Assembly (NCBI GenBank): GCA_016218815.1
Contig: JACRCX010000046.1
Span: forward strand, 1-64,000
Direction of reading: 5' to 3'
Origin: Deltaproteobacteria bacterium
Lineage (GTDB): Bacteria; Myxococcota_A; Polyangia; DRWM01; JAAZOP01
Length of the DNA stretch: 64,000 bases
This document shows positions 9,805 through 20,625 of this stretch, piece after piece; position 1 is the first letter of the stretch; each line of letters begins with the position of its first letter. The translations under genes and the position numbers were made by a program. A model generated the notes under the pieces. The model did not search any database. It was given only the letters and a program-made list of their open reading frames with translations, and had not been told where the DNA came from.

Positions 9805-9843
9805 CACCTCCGGACCAACAACCAAGAACCAACGACTCGACCC
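9805..9843 (+). repeat. CACCTCCGGACCAACAA-family intergenic word
   Basis: Contains CACCTCCGGACCAACAAC, then AAGAACCAACGACTCGACCC. It matches intergenic stretches at 31809, 46043 (inverted), 47901 and 50683. It lies in the gap upstream of the barrel gene. Confidence 0.75.
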
Positions 9844-9870
9844 ATGCGACCCACTGTTCCGGCACTCCCC

Positions 9871-11709
9871 CTACGCGAGCATCGTCGCCTTCTGCGCGAG
9901 GGGCAACGTCACCCGCACCGTCGTCCCTTTGCCCGGCTCGCTCTCCAGCGAGATCTCGCCGCCGTGCGCGGCGACGATGCGCTGCGCGTCCGACAGGCCC
10001 AGGCCCTTGCCCTGCCAGGTCTCCTTGGTCGTGACGAACGGGTCGAACACCCGCTCCAGATGCTCCGGTGCGATGCCGCGGCCGCGATCGCGGACGGTGA
10101 CCCGCACGACTTCCTCGACCAGCTCGCTCGAGATCTCCACGCGCGCGCCCTGGACGCCGGCGCTGGCCTCGACCGCGTTCTCGATCAGGTTCGCGAACGC
10201 GCGCCGCAGGTCGGCCGGGTTTCCCAGCACCACGACCGGACGCTCGCCGCGCCGGTGCTCGACCTCGACCCCCCGGCCGGCCCGCGCGGCCGCGCCCGCC
10301 TGGACGGCGACGTCGATCACCGAGTCGAGATCGAATTCCACGGCGGCGCCTTCCTCGGCCGGACGCTCGCCCAGCTTCATCAGCCGCTCGACGACGTCGG
10401 CGATCCGGCGCGCCTCCCGCTCGACCGCCTCGAGCTTCGCGACCATCGGCCCGGCGGCCTCGCGACGTGCGAGCTGCGACATGCCGATCACGACCTGGAG
10501 GGGGTTGTTCAGCTCGTGCGCCATGCCCGCGGCGAGCCCGGCCAGGCCGGCGACGCGCTGGGCGCGGGCCGCGATTTTCTGGAGCTGTCGGATCTCCCCG
10601 GTCTTGCGGTCGACGCGCGACTGCAGCTCGCGGTTCCAGGCTTCGATCTCCTCCTGCTTGCGCCGCAGGTCGGCGGACATCTCGTTGAACGCTCCGGCCA
10701 GGACGCCCAACTCGCCGCGCTCCTTGACCGCGACCTGCTCGCCGAGCGCGCCGCCACCGATGCGCCGTGCCGCGGCGACCATCAGGCGAACGGGCGCGGC
10801 CAGGCCGCGCGAGAGGACGAAGGCCACGACGAGGGCGACGACCAGGGCCGCCGCCAGCCACCCCAGCGCAGGCCAGAAGATCCGCGCGCTCGGCTCGAAC
10901 GCCACCTTCGCCGACTGGAAGACCACCACTGCGGCTCGCGGCCCCGCCAGCCAGTCCGCCGCCCCCAGTCGCTCTTCCCCCATTTCCAGCGGGCCCGACT
11001 TGCCGGCCAGGGCCGTTCCGTGCAGCGCCCCTCGCGGAATTGCCGCGCCGACCGAAAGGAGCGGCGTGCCGTCGGCCGAGGCCACGACGGCGCCGCCTTC
11101 CCGGGGCAGGAGCCGCGCGAGGTGATCGCGCACGCCGCGCAACGAGACCTCGGCGGCCAGCACGTACCGCTTCTCTCCCGGCGAGTGGGCAACGACCGCG
11201 ACGGCCACCCGCGGATCCCCGTCGCTCGCCCGGTAGATCGCCGACGTCCCGCGACCGTTCGCCAGCGCGTCGTCCATCGGGACGCGTGCCAGGAACGCGG
11301 CCGCGTCCGCCGCCGTCGTCGCCGGGTGGCGCTCCAGGCCGCGCGCCCTGTCCTCCGCCCGGCGGTAGACCTGCTGCGCCGGCTCCTCCCCGGCCGGGTC
11401 GATCAAGGCCGCGTCGGCGTGCCCCTCGAACAGGTGGTAGACCACGGAGAGGAACGCCTCGCGCTGCTCCAGGGTGAAGCGCGCGATCCCCCCGCGCGCC
11501 ACGTCGAGGACGGAGGCGACGGATTGGGTCGAGCGATCGATCTCGTGCTGCAGGAAGCCCGACGCCTCGCGCGCCAGGGAGACGAGCAGGTCCGAGGAGT
11601 GGCTCTCGACGCCGCTGCGCGTGACGGCGATCGCGACGACGCCCGACAATCCGGTCGGGAGCGCCGCCACCAGCACCAGCGCGAGCAGGATCTTGTGCTC
11701 GTGCCTCAC
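9871..11709 (-). CDS. Membrane sensor histidine kinase
   Basis: 612 residues. N-terminal membrane helix (about 7-29), a periplasmic sensing region (about 30-275), a second helix (about 280-300), HAMP domain (300-355), a short coiled coil, a HisKA domain with GMAHELNNPLQVV (His398), and an HATPase_c domain with N-box NLIENAVEAS, DRGRGI and GKGLGLS. The PAS-less layout and the HELNNPL box resemble NtrB/ZraS-type kinases. No response regulator is adjacent, so it is an orphan in this window. It sits 6 bp after a FecR-domain gene on the same strand, suggesting co-transcription. Confidence 0.93.
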   Translation of the reverse strand: MRHEHKILLALVLVAALPTGLSGVVAIAVTRSGVESHSSDLLVSLAREASGFLQHEIDRSTQSVASVLDVARGGIARFTLEQREAFLSVVYHLFEGHADAALIDPAGEEPAQQVYRRAEDRARGLERHPATTAADAAAFLARVPMDDALANGRGTSAIYRASDGDPRVAVAVVAHSPGEKRYVLAAEVSLRGVRDHLARLLPREGGAVVASADGTPLLSVGAAIPRGALHGTALAGKSGPLEMGEERLGAADWLAGPRAAVVVFQSAKVAFEPSARIFWPALGWLAAALVVALVVAFVLSRGLAAPVRLMVAAARRIGGGALGEQVAVKERGELGVLAGAFNEMSADLRRKQEEIEAWNRELQSRVDRKTGEIRQLQKIAARAQRVAGLAGLAAGMAHELNNPLQVVIGMSQLARREAAGPMVAKLEAVEREARRIADVVERLMKLGERPAEEGAAVEFDLDSVIDVAVQAGAAARAGRGVEVEHRRGERPVVVLGNPADLRRAFANLIENAVEASAGVQGARVEISSELVEEVVRVTVRDRGRGIAPEHLERVFDPFVTTKETWQGKGLGLSDAQRIVAAHGGEISLESEPGKGTTVRVTLPLAQKATMLA

Positions 11710-11715
11710 GTGGAC

Positions 11716-12705
11716 CTACTGGATCCGCACCGTGAGGGGCGGCGGCGTGGAGTCCTGGGCGACGACCGCTCGCTGCTCCTCGATCGCCGGGCCGCCCATC
11801 GCCGTGCCCCCGACCACCAGCTCGTTGTCCTGGTCCTCGGCCAGCGCCAGCGTCGTGTCGAACGATCCGTCGGGCCGGGTGACCACGCGGACCGTTTGTC
11901 CCGTGCTCTCGTTGCGGATCGTCAACACCCCGGACAAGCCGCCGCCGATGCGCCCGCGGACCACCACCGAACGCTCGGCGACCAGCCGCGAGCCGTCCTC
12001 CCCCGTCGCGTCCCCCGGCCAGAACATCTCCGCCACCACGCTTCCGGGAAGCTGCTGCGGCGTCCGCGGCCGCTCGCCCCGCCGCACGGTCGTGTACGAC
12101 CCGCTGCCCACGCGTACCCGCTCGCCGCCGGACTCGACCGTCACCTCCCCGCTCGACGAAGCCACCGCGACCTGCTCGCCGTCCCCCGCCACGTCGAACG
12201 CTCCGGCGCTGGCCTCGACGTTCGCCGTGCGATCGAGCGCCTGGACCCGGAACACGCGGCCGCCCTGGTCGCCGGTGCTGGCCGAGAGGAAGCCGCGGTC
12301 GAGCTGCACGGAGGAGAGGCTGTCGGTGATGGCGCCCCAGGTGACCGCGGTGCCCGCCTCGAGCACCACGCTGGTCTCTTCGTCGACTCTCACCACGGCG
12401 CGACCGTCCGCGGCCGTGGTGAGGATGTCGTCGGCCTCGAGCGTGGCGCCGGGCCGCACCGCGGACTCCGAGCCGGCACGACGCACGGTGACCGCGCCCT
12501 CGACCGTTTCGACCCGCGCCGCCGGCGGCGGGGGTGCCGCGTCGGCCGGCGCTTGCGCCGCGACCTCGGGTGCCGGGGCGGCGTCGGTGGCAGGCGCGGG
12601 AGCCTGGTAGCGCGAGGTGGTGCCCAGGGAGCGGACGGCGAGGACGGCGGCGGCGACGACGACGACCGCGCCCGCGACGACGATGGCGATCGTTCGCCGG
12701 CTCAT
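11716..12705 (-). CDS. FecR-domain membrane-anchored protein
   Basis: 329 residues. One N-terminal membrane helix (about 5-26), a Pro/Ala linker (30-63), then a FecR-like beta region: VETVEGAVTVRRAG...VRPGATLEADDILTTAADGRAVVRVDEETSVVLEAGT. A second part contains a carboxypeptidase-regulatory-like fold (VRGRIGGGLSGVLTIRNESTGQTVRVVTRPDGSFDTTL). FecR-fold proteins often relay envelope signals, but no sigma gene is adjacent here; the immediate downstream gene is the histidine kinase. A joint envelope-sensing role is plausible but inferred. Confidence 0.8.
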   Translation of the reverse strand: MSRRTIAIVVAGAVVVVAAAVLAVRSLGTTSRYQAPAPATDAAPAPEVAAQAPADAAPPPPAARVETVEGAVTVRRAGSESAVRPGATLEADDILTTAADGRAVVRVDEETSVVLEAGTAVTWGAITDSLSSVQLDRGFLSASTGDQGGRVFRVQALDRTANVEASAGAFDVAGDGEQVAVASSSGEVTVESGGERVRVGSGSYTTVRRGERPRTPQQLPGSVVAEMFWPGDATGEDGSRLVAERSVVVRGRIGGGLSGVLTIRNESTGQTVRVVTRPDGSFDTTLALAEDQDNELVVGGTAMGGPAIEEQRAVVAQDSTPPPLTVRIQ

Positions 12706-12721
12706 CCGCTCCCCGGTCCGC

Positions 12722-13216
12722 CTAGCGCTCGGGCGGCTGCGTCAGTTTCGCGCGCAGGCGCCGCGCCACCCCGGCCGGCACCAGCGCGTCGACCGCGCCG
12801 CCGAACGAGGCGACCTCCTTGACGTTGCGGGACGACACGAAGAAGTAGTCCTCCGCCGTCATCATGAAGAACGTCTCGATCGACGGCCACAGCTTGCGGT
12901 TCATGTTCGCCATCTGCAGCTCGTACTCGAAGTCCGCGACCGCGCGCAGCCCGCGGATCACGACGCGCACGTTGCGCGAGCGCGCGTAGTCGACCAGCAG
13001 GCCGGTGAACGACGTCACCTCGACCCGCGGGTCGCCGTTGACCGCCTCGCGGATCATCTCCTCCCGCTCCGCGACGCTGAACAGCGCGTCCTTCAGCCGG
13101 TTGCTCGCGAGCGCCACGATCAGCCGGTCGAAGATCTCCAGACCCCGCCGGATCAACCCCACGTGGCCGTTCGTGATGGGGTCGAACGAACCGGGATAGA
13201 TCGCTATTCCTTGCAC
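12722..13216 (-). CDS. coaD: Phosphopantetheine adenylyltransferase
   Basis: Fourth step of coenzyme A synthesis: transfers AMP from ATP to 4'-phosphopantetheine. The 164-residue length is typical. The nucleotidyltransferase signature [10 protein letters not shown] is near the N-terminus, with the conserved [16 protein letters not shown] and the C-terminal [13 protein letters not shown] (family ISSTxxRE position). The start is GTG 13216, giving [13 protein letters not shown]; it lies inside the end of rsmD (13-bp overlap). The rsmD-coaD order is widely conserved in bacteria. Confidence 0.96.
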   Translation of the reverse strand: MQGIAIYPGSFDPITNGHVGLIRRGLEIFDRLIVALASNRLKDALFSVAEREEMIREAVNGDPRVEVTSFTGLLVDYARSRNVRVVIRGLRAVADFEYELQMANMNRKLWPSIETFFMMTAEDYFFVSSRNVKEVASFGGAVDALVPAGVARRLRAKLTQPPER

Positions 13217-13764
13217 GCCTGCTCCCTTGCCAGGACGTCGACCGCCGTGTCGCCGTAGCGCGCCGAGCGCAGGGCGCGGTAGCCGGCCGCCGTCACCGGG
13301 CCGCGCCGCGCGGCCCGCTCGATCACGACCATACCCCCCGCTCGAACGGCTTGGCAAATGCACAGCCGTTCCAGCAACTCCTCCCACCGTTCGAAGACGT
13401 ACGGCGGATCGAGCAGCACCAGATCGGCCTCGAGCCCCCGACCGGGCCCGCCGAGGAAGACGAAGGCGTCGGCGCGCACGATCCTCGCCCGCGCGGACTC
13501 GCCGAGGGCGGCGGCGTTCGCGCGGCAGGCGGCGAGGGCCGCGGGGTCGCGGTCGACGAGCACGGCGGCCGAGGCCCCGCGCGAGAGGGCCTCCAGGCCG
13601 AGGGCGCCGGTGCCGGCGAAGAGGTCGAGCGCGGTGCCGGAGACGCCCGCGGGGCCGAAGCGATCGAAGATCGCCTCGCGCACCTTGTCGGAGGTCGGGC
13701 GCACGTCGCGGCCGCGGGGTGCGACGAGCCTGCGACCGCGAGCCGCTCCGCCGGTGATGCGCAT
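13204..13764 (-). CDS. rsmD: 16S rRNA (guanine966-N2)-methyltransferase
   Basis: Methylates G966 of 16S rRNA using S-adenosylmethionine. 186 residues. [26 protein letters not shown], the SAM motif [18 protein letters not shown] and the catalytic-type motif LLDPPY are all in place. It overlaps coaD by 13 bp. The ORF begins exactly at the conserved family start. A PEGA protein gene ends 27 bp upstream on the same strand. Confidence 0.96.
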   Translation of the reverse strand: MRITGGAARGRRLVAPRGRDVRPTSDKVREAIFDRFGPAGVSGTALDLFAGTGALGLEALSRGASAAVLVDRDPAALAACRANAAALGESARARIVRADAFVFLGGPGRGLEADLVLLDPPYVFERWEELLERLCICQAVRAGGMVVIERAARRGPVTAAGYRALRSARYGDTAVDVLAREQACKE

Positions 13765-13791
13765 CGGTTGCGGAAAGACGCGGAGCCGACG

Positions 13792-15018
13792 CTAGAACGT
13801 GCCGGAGAGCCCGACACCGCCGCCGCCGAAGATCGCGAGCGGCGTCAGCGCCAGCGCGGTCTCGGGCTCCCCGGTGCCCTCCTCCGCTTCGCCGTCCCAG
13901 TCGGTGACGACGAGGAAGTAGATGCCGACGCCCGCGGCGGCGGCGCCCAGGCCGTAGAGCACGAACTGGACGATCTGGTAGGTGTCGGCGGTGTCGCAGA
14001 TGTCCCGGATGTAGCCGGCCGCGAGGTCGTCCTTCGCGTCCTGGCAGACGTCGGCGCTGGTGGGATGGGCGCGGCGGTAATTGACGAACTGCGGGTCGTC
14101 CTGCATGTCCGAGATGCCCAGGCTCAGGCCGAGGCCGCCGCCGGCGAGGCCGATGCCCGCGGCGACGGAGCCCACGCCGGCCCAGAAATGCCAATCGGAC
14201 CAGATCCCGCCTTCGCCCTCCTCCTCTCCGCCGGGCGGCGGGAGGGGAGGAGGAGGCTCCGTGCCGCCGCCCTCGTCCGGGCCGGGGCCGACCGCGACCG
14301 CGGTGCCCCCTTCGCTCGTCAGCGGCGCCTCGAGCAGCCGGTACTGTCCGTCGGCCACGTCGACGAGCCGCTCCCACGGATCGAACCCCTCCTTCTCGAC
14401 GAGCACTTCGTGCTCCCCCGCGGCGACGTCGCCCAGCCACAGGGGTTCGGCCCCGGTGTGGCCGACGAGGTCGCCGTCGAGGTAGACGGCCGCGTCGGGC
14501 TGGTTGCTCTGGACGATCAGGGTCGTTTCCGCCTGGCGATCCCACAGGGTGTCGAGCATCGTGTTGGCGAGGATCTGGAGGTTCGCGGTGCCCTGGCGGT
14601 TCGGTTCCAGCGAGCCGCTGGCGGACTCCAGGTCCCGGTGCGACTCGGTGGAGTAGCGCCGGACGTCGATGGCGTAGGTGAAGCGTCCGTCCTCTCCCGG
14701 CATGCGCGCGATGAAACCGTAGACGACCTCGTCGGCGCCGAGCATCTCGGCGATTTCGCGCATGCAGGCGGAGTCGACGTCCTCCCCGCAGTTCTCGGCC
14801 AGGAGCAGCATCTGCTCCAGCGTCTGCGAGCGTTCGGAGACGGTGTCGAGTCCCCGGCTGACGATGAACTGCCGCAGGAGGGCCGTCACCCGCTCGGCCA
14901 GCGCCTCGTCCCCCTCCAGGCTGCGCAGCCCGAGCACGGTGACATCGGCCCGCGCCTGAGCCGCACTGCAGAGCACGACGGCCGTCACGCACCCCAGCAT
15001 CGCGATTCGTCGCCTCAT
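13792..15018 (-). CDS. PEGA-domain envelope protein with two C-terminal membrane helices
   Basis: 408 residues from ATG 15018, with GAGGAGC ahead of it. Signal peptide (ends AAQARA); an N-terminal domain (about 25-165) resembling the CsgG-like or TolB-N-like part of such proteins ([27 protein letters not shown]); a PEGA module ([25 protein letters not shown]...[16 protein letters not shown]); an acidic Pro/Gly linker; and two hydrophobic Gly/Ala-rich segments ([19 protein letters not shown] and [20 protein letters not shown]). Architecture is typical of Myxococcota envelope proteins. Function unknown. Confidence 0.78.
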   Translation of the reverse strand: MRRRIAMLGCVTAVVLCSAAQARADVTVLGLRSLEGDEALAERVTALLRQFIVSRGLDTVSERSQTLEQMLLLAENCGEDVDSACMREIAEMLGADEVVYGFIARMPGEDGRFTYAIDVRRYSTESHRDLESASGSLEPNRQGTANLQILANTMLDTLWDRQAETTLIVQSNQPDAAVYLDGDLVGHTGAEPLWLGDVAAGEHEVLVEKEGFDPWERLVDVADGQYRLLEAPLTSEGGTAVAVGPGPDEGGGTEPPPPLPPPGGEEEGEGGIWSDWHFWAGVGSVAAGIGLAGGGLGLSLGISDMQDDPQFVNYRRAHPTSADVCQDAKDDLAAGYIRDICDTADTYQIVQFVLYGLGAAAAGVGIYFLVVTDWDGEAEEGTGEPETALALTPLAIFGGGGVGLSGTF

Positions 15019-15212
15019 GGCTCGCTCCTCGCGCCGGACCATGTTGCCCGCCCGGCAACCGGCATCCTACCAAGCCCGTCAACGTCCGTCGAGGGGTGGA
15101 GGGTGCGAACTCGAACGGGCGCAGGAAGGGCGGCCCGAAGGAACCCGTTGCCTGCCGGAGCGCCGCGTGTCACACTAGCCCCCGACAAGGCGGGGCCGAA
15201 AGGGGGTCGCGC

Positions 15213-17258
<2,046 letters not shown>

Positions 17259-17315
17259 GAGGGCAGGGGGTCGGGGATCGGGGGCTGGCAGGATCGGCAC
17301 CGTGCCCCGGCGGGG

Positions 17316-17711
17316 CTACTCTGGCGCGCACCCGCTGCGCCGGCAGGTTTCCCCCACAGCACAGGCGTGCTCGCACGCGCCGCAATTGAGCCGGTCGTTG
17401 TCCAGCCGGAAGCAGCCGGCCGGGCACGGTGTGAAACCGGTGCCGCAGACGCACTCGCCGGTCTCGCACGAGGCGTGGGCGCCGCAGACCGTGCCGCAGC
17501 TCCCGCAGTTGTCGGGATCGCGGGTCGGGTCGATGCAGTCGCCCGAGCACGCCAACCCCTCGTCGGCACAGCCGGCGTCCGACCCGCCGTCTTCCGACCC
17601 GCCGTCTTCCTCGCCGGGCAGGCCGACCTCGTGCAGTTCCAGCGAGCACCCGAGGCACGTGCCAAGGAGGGCGGCGCAGCCGGCAAGCCGCAGCGTCGAC
17701 CCGCGCATCAT
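17316..17711 (-). CDS. Small Cys-rich lipoprotein
   Basis: 131 residues. ATG 17711 (MMRGSTLRL) overlaps the stop of the FecR-TPR gene (ATGA). Signal peptide with lipobox GTCLGC, an acidic linker ([14 protein letters not shown]), then two Cys modules of the DPxNCGxCGxxC kind ([19 protein letters not shown] and [18 protein letters not shown]). The same CGxC loop type occurs in the large MopE-type protein at 15.2 kb. It is the last gene of the second sigma/FecR module and could be its surface-exposed partner. Confidence 0.8.
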   Translation of the reverse strand: MMRGSTLRLAGCAALLGTCLGCSLELHEVGLPGEEDGGSEDGGSDAGCADEGLACSGDCIDPTRDPDNCGSCGTVCGAHASCETGECVCGTGFTPCPAGCFRLDNDRLNCGACEHACAVGETCRRSGCAPE

Positions 17712-18919
17712 TCGGCTGAGCCGCTTCCGTCGCCGTCGACCACCAGGTGGGCCTCCTCGGCGTACGTCCCGTCGGGAAACTCGGCCAGGTAGGCCGCATA
17801 GCAGGCACGGACCACGTTCGGGGCGGCGGAGCGCGAGCGCAGCCGGCACAACGCCAGCCTTGCTTCCTCGCGCATCCCGCCCCGCGGCTGCTCGGCCAGG
17901 TACCGTTCGTACGCCCGTTCGGCCTCCGCGGGCCGTCCGGCGCGCAGCACGGCGCGCCCCAGGTCCATGAGCGCGTGTCCGCCGCGCAACGTGCCCGGCA
18001 CCGTGTCGGCGATGCGCTGGAGCAAGTCGATCGCCCGCTCGCGGTCCCCCGACGACAGCGCGTCCTCGGCCTCGAGGTACAGCCGCTCGATCGCGGGGCT
18101 GGCGGGACGCCGCGCGGCGGGCGCGGCCGTTCCGGCGCCGGACTCGTCCGTCGCGTCCCGCGGCTCGACCGGCGGCGGGGCCGCCGCGGCCGGGGCCGGG
18201 GCCGCGGTCGGGGCCGAGGCCGACGGCGGGCACGCGGGCGTCGGGGTCGCCGCCGTCACCGGCTCGGCGTCGGGCAGCAGCTCCTCGAGGCTCAGCCGCC
18301 AGGCCGGATCCAGCGGCGCCGGCGCCTTGGCACCGCGCGCGAGCTGCATCCCGCCCCGCACCTCGAACTCCTCTCCCGCCCACGCCGCCTGGACCTTGCC
18401 CTCCAGCGTCGCGACGCTCGTCTTCCCGCGCGCATCGACCGACACCGCGAACCGCGTCCCCCGCACGCGCACGACGGCATCCGGCGTCGTCACCGCGAAC
18501 CGCACCGGCCCGTCGCTCGCGTCCACCCGCACCCACACCGTCCCCGACGCCAGAGCGACTTCCTCGGCCGAAACCACGGTCACCCGCGCCGACGATTCGG
18601 CCACGACGTACGCCACCCCGGACGGCCGCAGGATCCTGTACGAGGCCGCCGTCGCCGCCGGAGGCGGGACGAAGCCGTCGGGTCCCGGGAGGGCCCCACG
18701 CGGACCGATCGCCCACGACCCGAGCACCACGGCGAGCGTGACCGCGGCGGCGCCGACGGCGGCAACCAGCCCCGCCCGCCCGAGCCGCCGTCGCCGGTGG
18801 CGCAGGCGCACGACGTCCCAGTCGACCTTCCGGCCGGACGCGCCCGAGACCGCCTCCGCCCGCGCCGCTTCGCACAGCGCGTCGACGTCCAAGACCGGCC
18901 GATCCGCCTGCACCGTCAC
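17708..18919 (-). CDS. FecR-like protein with TPR C-terminus (anti-sigma/signal relay)
   Basis: 403 residues from a GTG that overlaps the sigma stop (GTGA). Cytoplasmic N-part (1-50), a membrane helix at about 52-70, a FecR domain at about 90-190 ([24 protein letters not shown]...[14 protein letters not shown]), a long Ala/Pro linker, then TPR-like repeats ([20 protein letters not shown]..., [18 protein letters not shown]). It occupies the position of the zinc-finger anti-sigma in the 2-5 kb operon but uses FecR instead of zf-HC2. It probably controls the ECF sigma encoded just upstream. Confidence 0.85.
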   Translation of the reverse strand: MTVQADRPVLDVDALCEAARAEAVSGASGRKVDWDVVRLRHRRRRLGRAGLVAAVGAAAVTLAVVLGSWAIGPRGALPGPDGFVPPPAATAASYRILRPSGVAYVVAESSARVTVVSAEEVALASGTVWVRVDASDGPVRFAVTTPDAVVRVRGTRFAVSVDARGKTSVATLEGKVQAAWAGEEFEVRGGMQLARGAKAPAPLDPAWRLSLEELLPDAEPVTAATPTPACPPSASAPTAAPAPAAAAPPPVEPRDATDESGAGTAAPAARRPASPAIERLYLEAEDALSSGDRERAIDLLQRIADTVPGTLRGGHALMDLGRAVLRAGRPAEAERAYERYLAEQPRGGMREEARLALCRLRSRSAAPNVVRACYAAYLAEFPDGTYAEEAHLVVDGDGSGSAE

Positions 18920-19485
18920 GACCCGCCCTCCGCCGCGAAACGCCCGTCGAGGTACGCCCGGATCGCGTCCCGTGCCCGGCTGACGCGCGTGTGCACCGCC
19001 CCGGTCGTCGTGCCCGTCAGGCGTGCCACCTCCTCCGCCGGCAGATCCTCCACCGCCCGCAGCAGGAAGGTCTCGCGCAGGATCGGCGACAGGCGGTCCA
19101 AGGCCTCGTACAGCAACCGGGCGCGCTCGCGCGAGAGCGCGTCGCTCTCCGGCGTCGGCCCGGTCCCCCGCTCCGCCGCCGCCGCGAACGTCGCCGCGGC
19201 GCCCCGCGCGACGCGCGCCCGGCGCCAGTAGCGCCGGGCGACGTTGAGCGCGATGCCCGTCAGCCAGGGACCGAGCGGTCGCGAGCGGTCGTAGCGACGC
19301 CAGCAGGACAGCGCTTCCACCATCGTCTGCTGCACCGCGTCCTCGACGAACTCCGCCGCGCCGAGCAGCACGTGCACCCGCCGGAACAGCTCCGTCGCGT
19401 GCGCGTCCAGCAGCGAGAGGAATTCCTCCTGCGACAGGGTCGCCTCGCCTTGGAACGAATCGAACAGCCGGTCCACGGTCGACAT
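18916..19485 (-). CDS. ECF RNA polymerase sigma factor
   Basis: 189 residues from ATG 19485 ([18 protein letters not shown]). Region 2 motif [22 protein letters not shown] and region 4 [32 protein letters not shown] are clear; there is no region 3. It overlaps the FecR-TPR gene by four bases and follows an outer-membrane gene by 32 bp, so OMP-sigma-FecR-lipoprotein read as one operon. Only a weak AGGG precedes the start. Confidence 0.9.
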   Translation of the reverse strand: MSTVDRLFDSFQGEATLSQEEFLSLLDAHATELFRRVHVLLGAAEFVEDAVQQTMVEALSCWRRYDRSRPLGPWLTGIALNVARRYWRRARVARGAAATFAAAAERGTGPTPESDALSRERARLLYEALDRLSPILRETFLLRAVEDLPAEEVARLTGTTTGAVHTRVSRARDAIRAYLDGRFAAEGGS

Positions 19486-19517
19486 TCTGCCCTGAATTGC
19501 CGCTGGGCGGGTAGCTC

Positions 19518-20453
19518 TTACAGGCCAGCCGCCTCGAAGCCGACCACGACCCCCGCGCGCCACCGGACCTGGCCCGAGGTCGCACCGGGCTCGCCCCGGT
19601 AGTCGAGTTGCAGGGCGCGCGGGGTGAACTCCAGCCCCGCCTCGAGCCCCACGAGGCACCACGGGGCCACGCGATAGGCCCCGCCGAGCACCAGCCCCGC
19701 ACCCCCGCGCCACCCCGACGGATGCAGGGCGTCGCCGGTGACCCGCCAGTAGTCGGCGGTCGCCTGCAGGGCGAACCGCAGCTCCCACGGCTCCCAGGCC
19801 AGCGCACCGCCGATCCCCAGCCGCACCGGGACGAAATCCAGCGCGTAGTCGGCCGCGCCGCCACCGGGGATCCGCCGCCAGCCCGCCTCCAGCTCCACCC
19901 ACAGCCCCCACCGCCAGGCGACCCCCGCCCGCACCAGCAGATCGCCGCTCGCGTCCTCGCCGGACCCCTCCCCCCACACGTCGCCCGATCCCCCGAAACC
20001 GAGCTCCAGCAGCAGCGCGGCCTCGTCCTCCGCCCCTCCGACGGGGGGCGGCGCGGGAGGAGGCGGCAGGTCGTCCACGGCGAACGGCGCCCCCGCCAGC
20101 AGCGCCACGTAGCCCGCCTGCAGGGCGATGGCTCGGGCCCACTCCGTCTCGTCCTGCTCCGCCAGCGAGGCCGTCCGGCTCCAGCTCCGGCCGTCGGGGG
20201 ACCGCAACTCCAGCGCCGCCCCGTCATCGACCGCCCCCACCGTCAGTACCCACACGCCCCCACCCGGCTCGCTGCCGGGGCGGTACTCCACCGGCCCCTG
20301 CACCCGCAGCCGCAACGCTTCCACCAGAGCCTCGGGCGGCACCACCTCGCTCGACGACAGCGCCAGCACCTCCTGCGCCGCCGCCGGGGCGGAAAGGCCG
20401 ACCGCGACCGCGAGGACGAAAACGACGGTTGCGAGGTTGCCCGAACGGGACAT
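19518..20453 (-). CDS. Outer-membrane protein of the second sigma operon
   Basis: 311 residues from ATG 20453 ([11 protein letters not shown]; signal peptide ending APAAAQ). A small N-terminal domain ([18 protein letters not shown]...[24 protein letters not shown]) is followed by a Pro hinge ([10 protein letters not shown]) and a barrel-like region rich in Gly/Trp/Tyr strands. The domain order and the Pro hinge match the OMP of the 2-5 kb sigma operon, supporting two paralogous modules. Specific function unknown. Confidence 0.75.
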   Translation of the reverse strand: MSRSGNLATVVFVLAVAVGLSAPAAAQEVLALSSSEVVPPEALVEALRLRVQGPVEYRPGSEPGGGVWVLTVGAVDDGAALELRSPDGRSWSRTASLAEQDETEWARAIALQAGYVALLAGAPFAVDDLPPPPAPPPVGGAEDEAALLLELGFGGSGDVWGEGSGEDASGDLLVRAGVAWRWGLWVELEAGWRRIPGGGAADYALDFVPVRLGIGGALAWEPWELRFALQATADYWRVTGDALHPSGWRGGAGLVLGGAYRVAPWCLVGLEAGLEFTPRALQLDYRGEPGATSGQVRWRAGVVVGFEAAGL

Positions 20454-20625
20454 CGTGCACAGAGTACGCGCAACCATCGCTCCGCCTCAACTTCGGAAGA
20501 GGCCGGACCGGAGAGCGACGCGGGGGACAATCGAGACGATCCGGTGTAAGGCGTCGGCGCGATCCGGCAAGAACGTTCCGGGGGTGGCTTGCAGGGACCG
20601 GGTGACGGGAGGGAGGAGTGAGAGC

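Noticed and set aside
9180..9854. ATG at 9854 as the start of the outer-membrane protein.
   Set aside because: The extra 21 residues translate an intergenic repeat word, and the signal peptide starts naturally at 9791.
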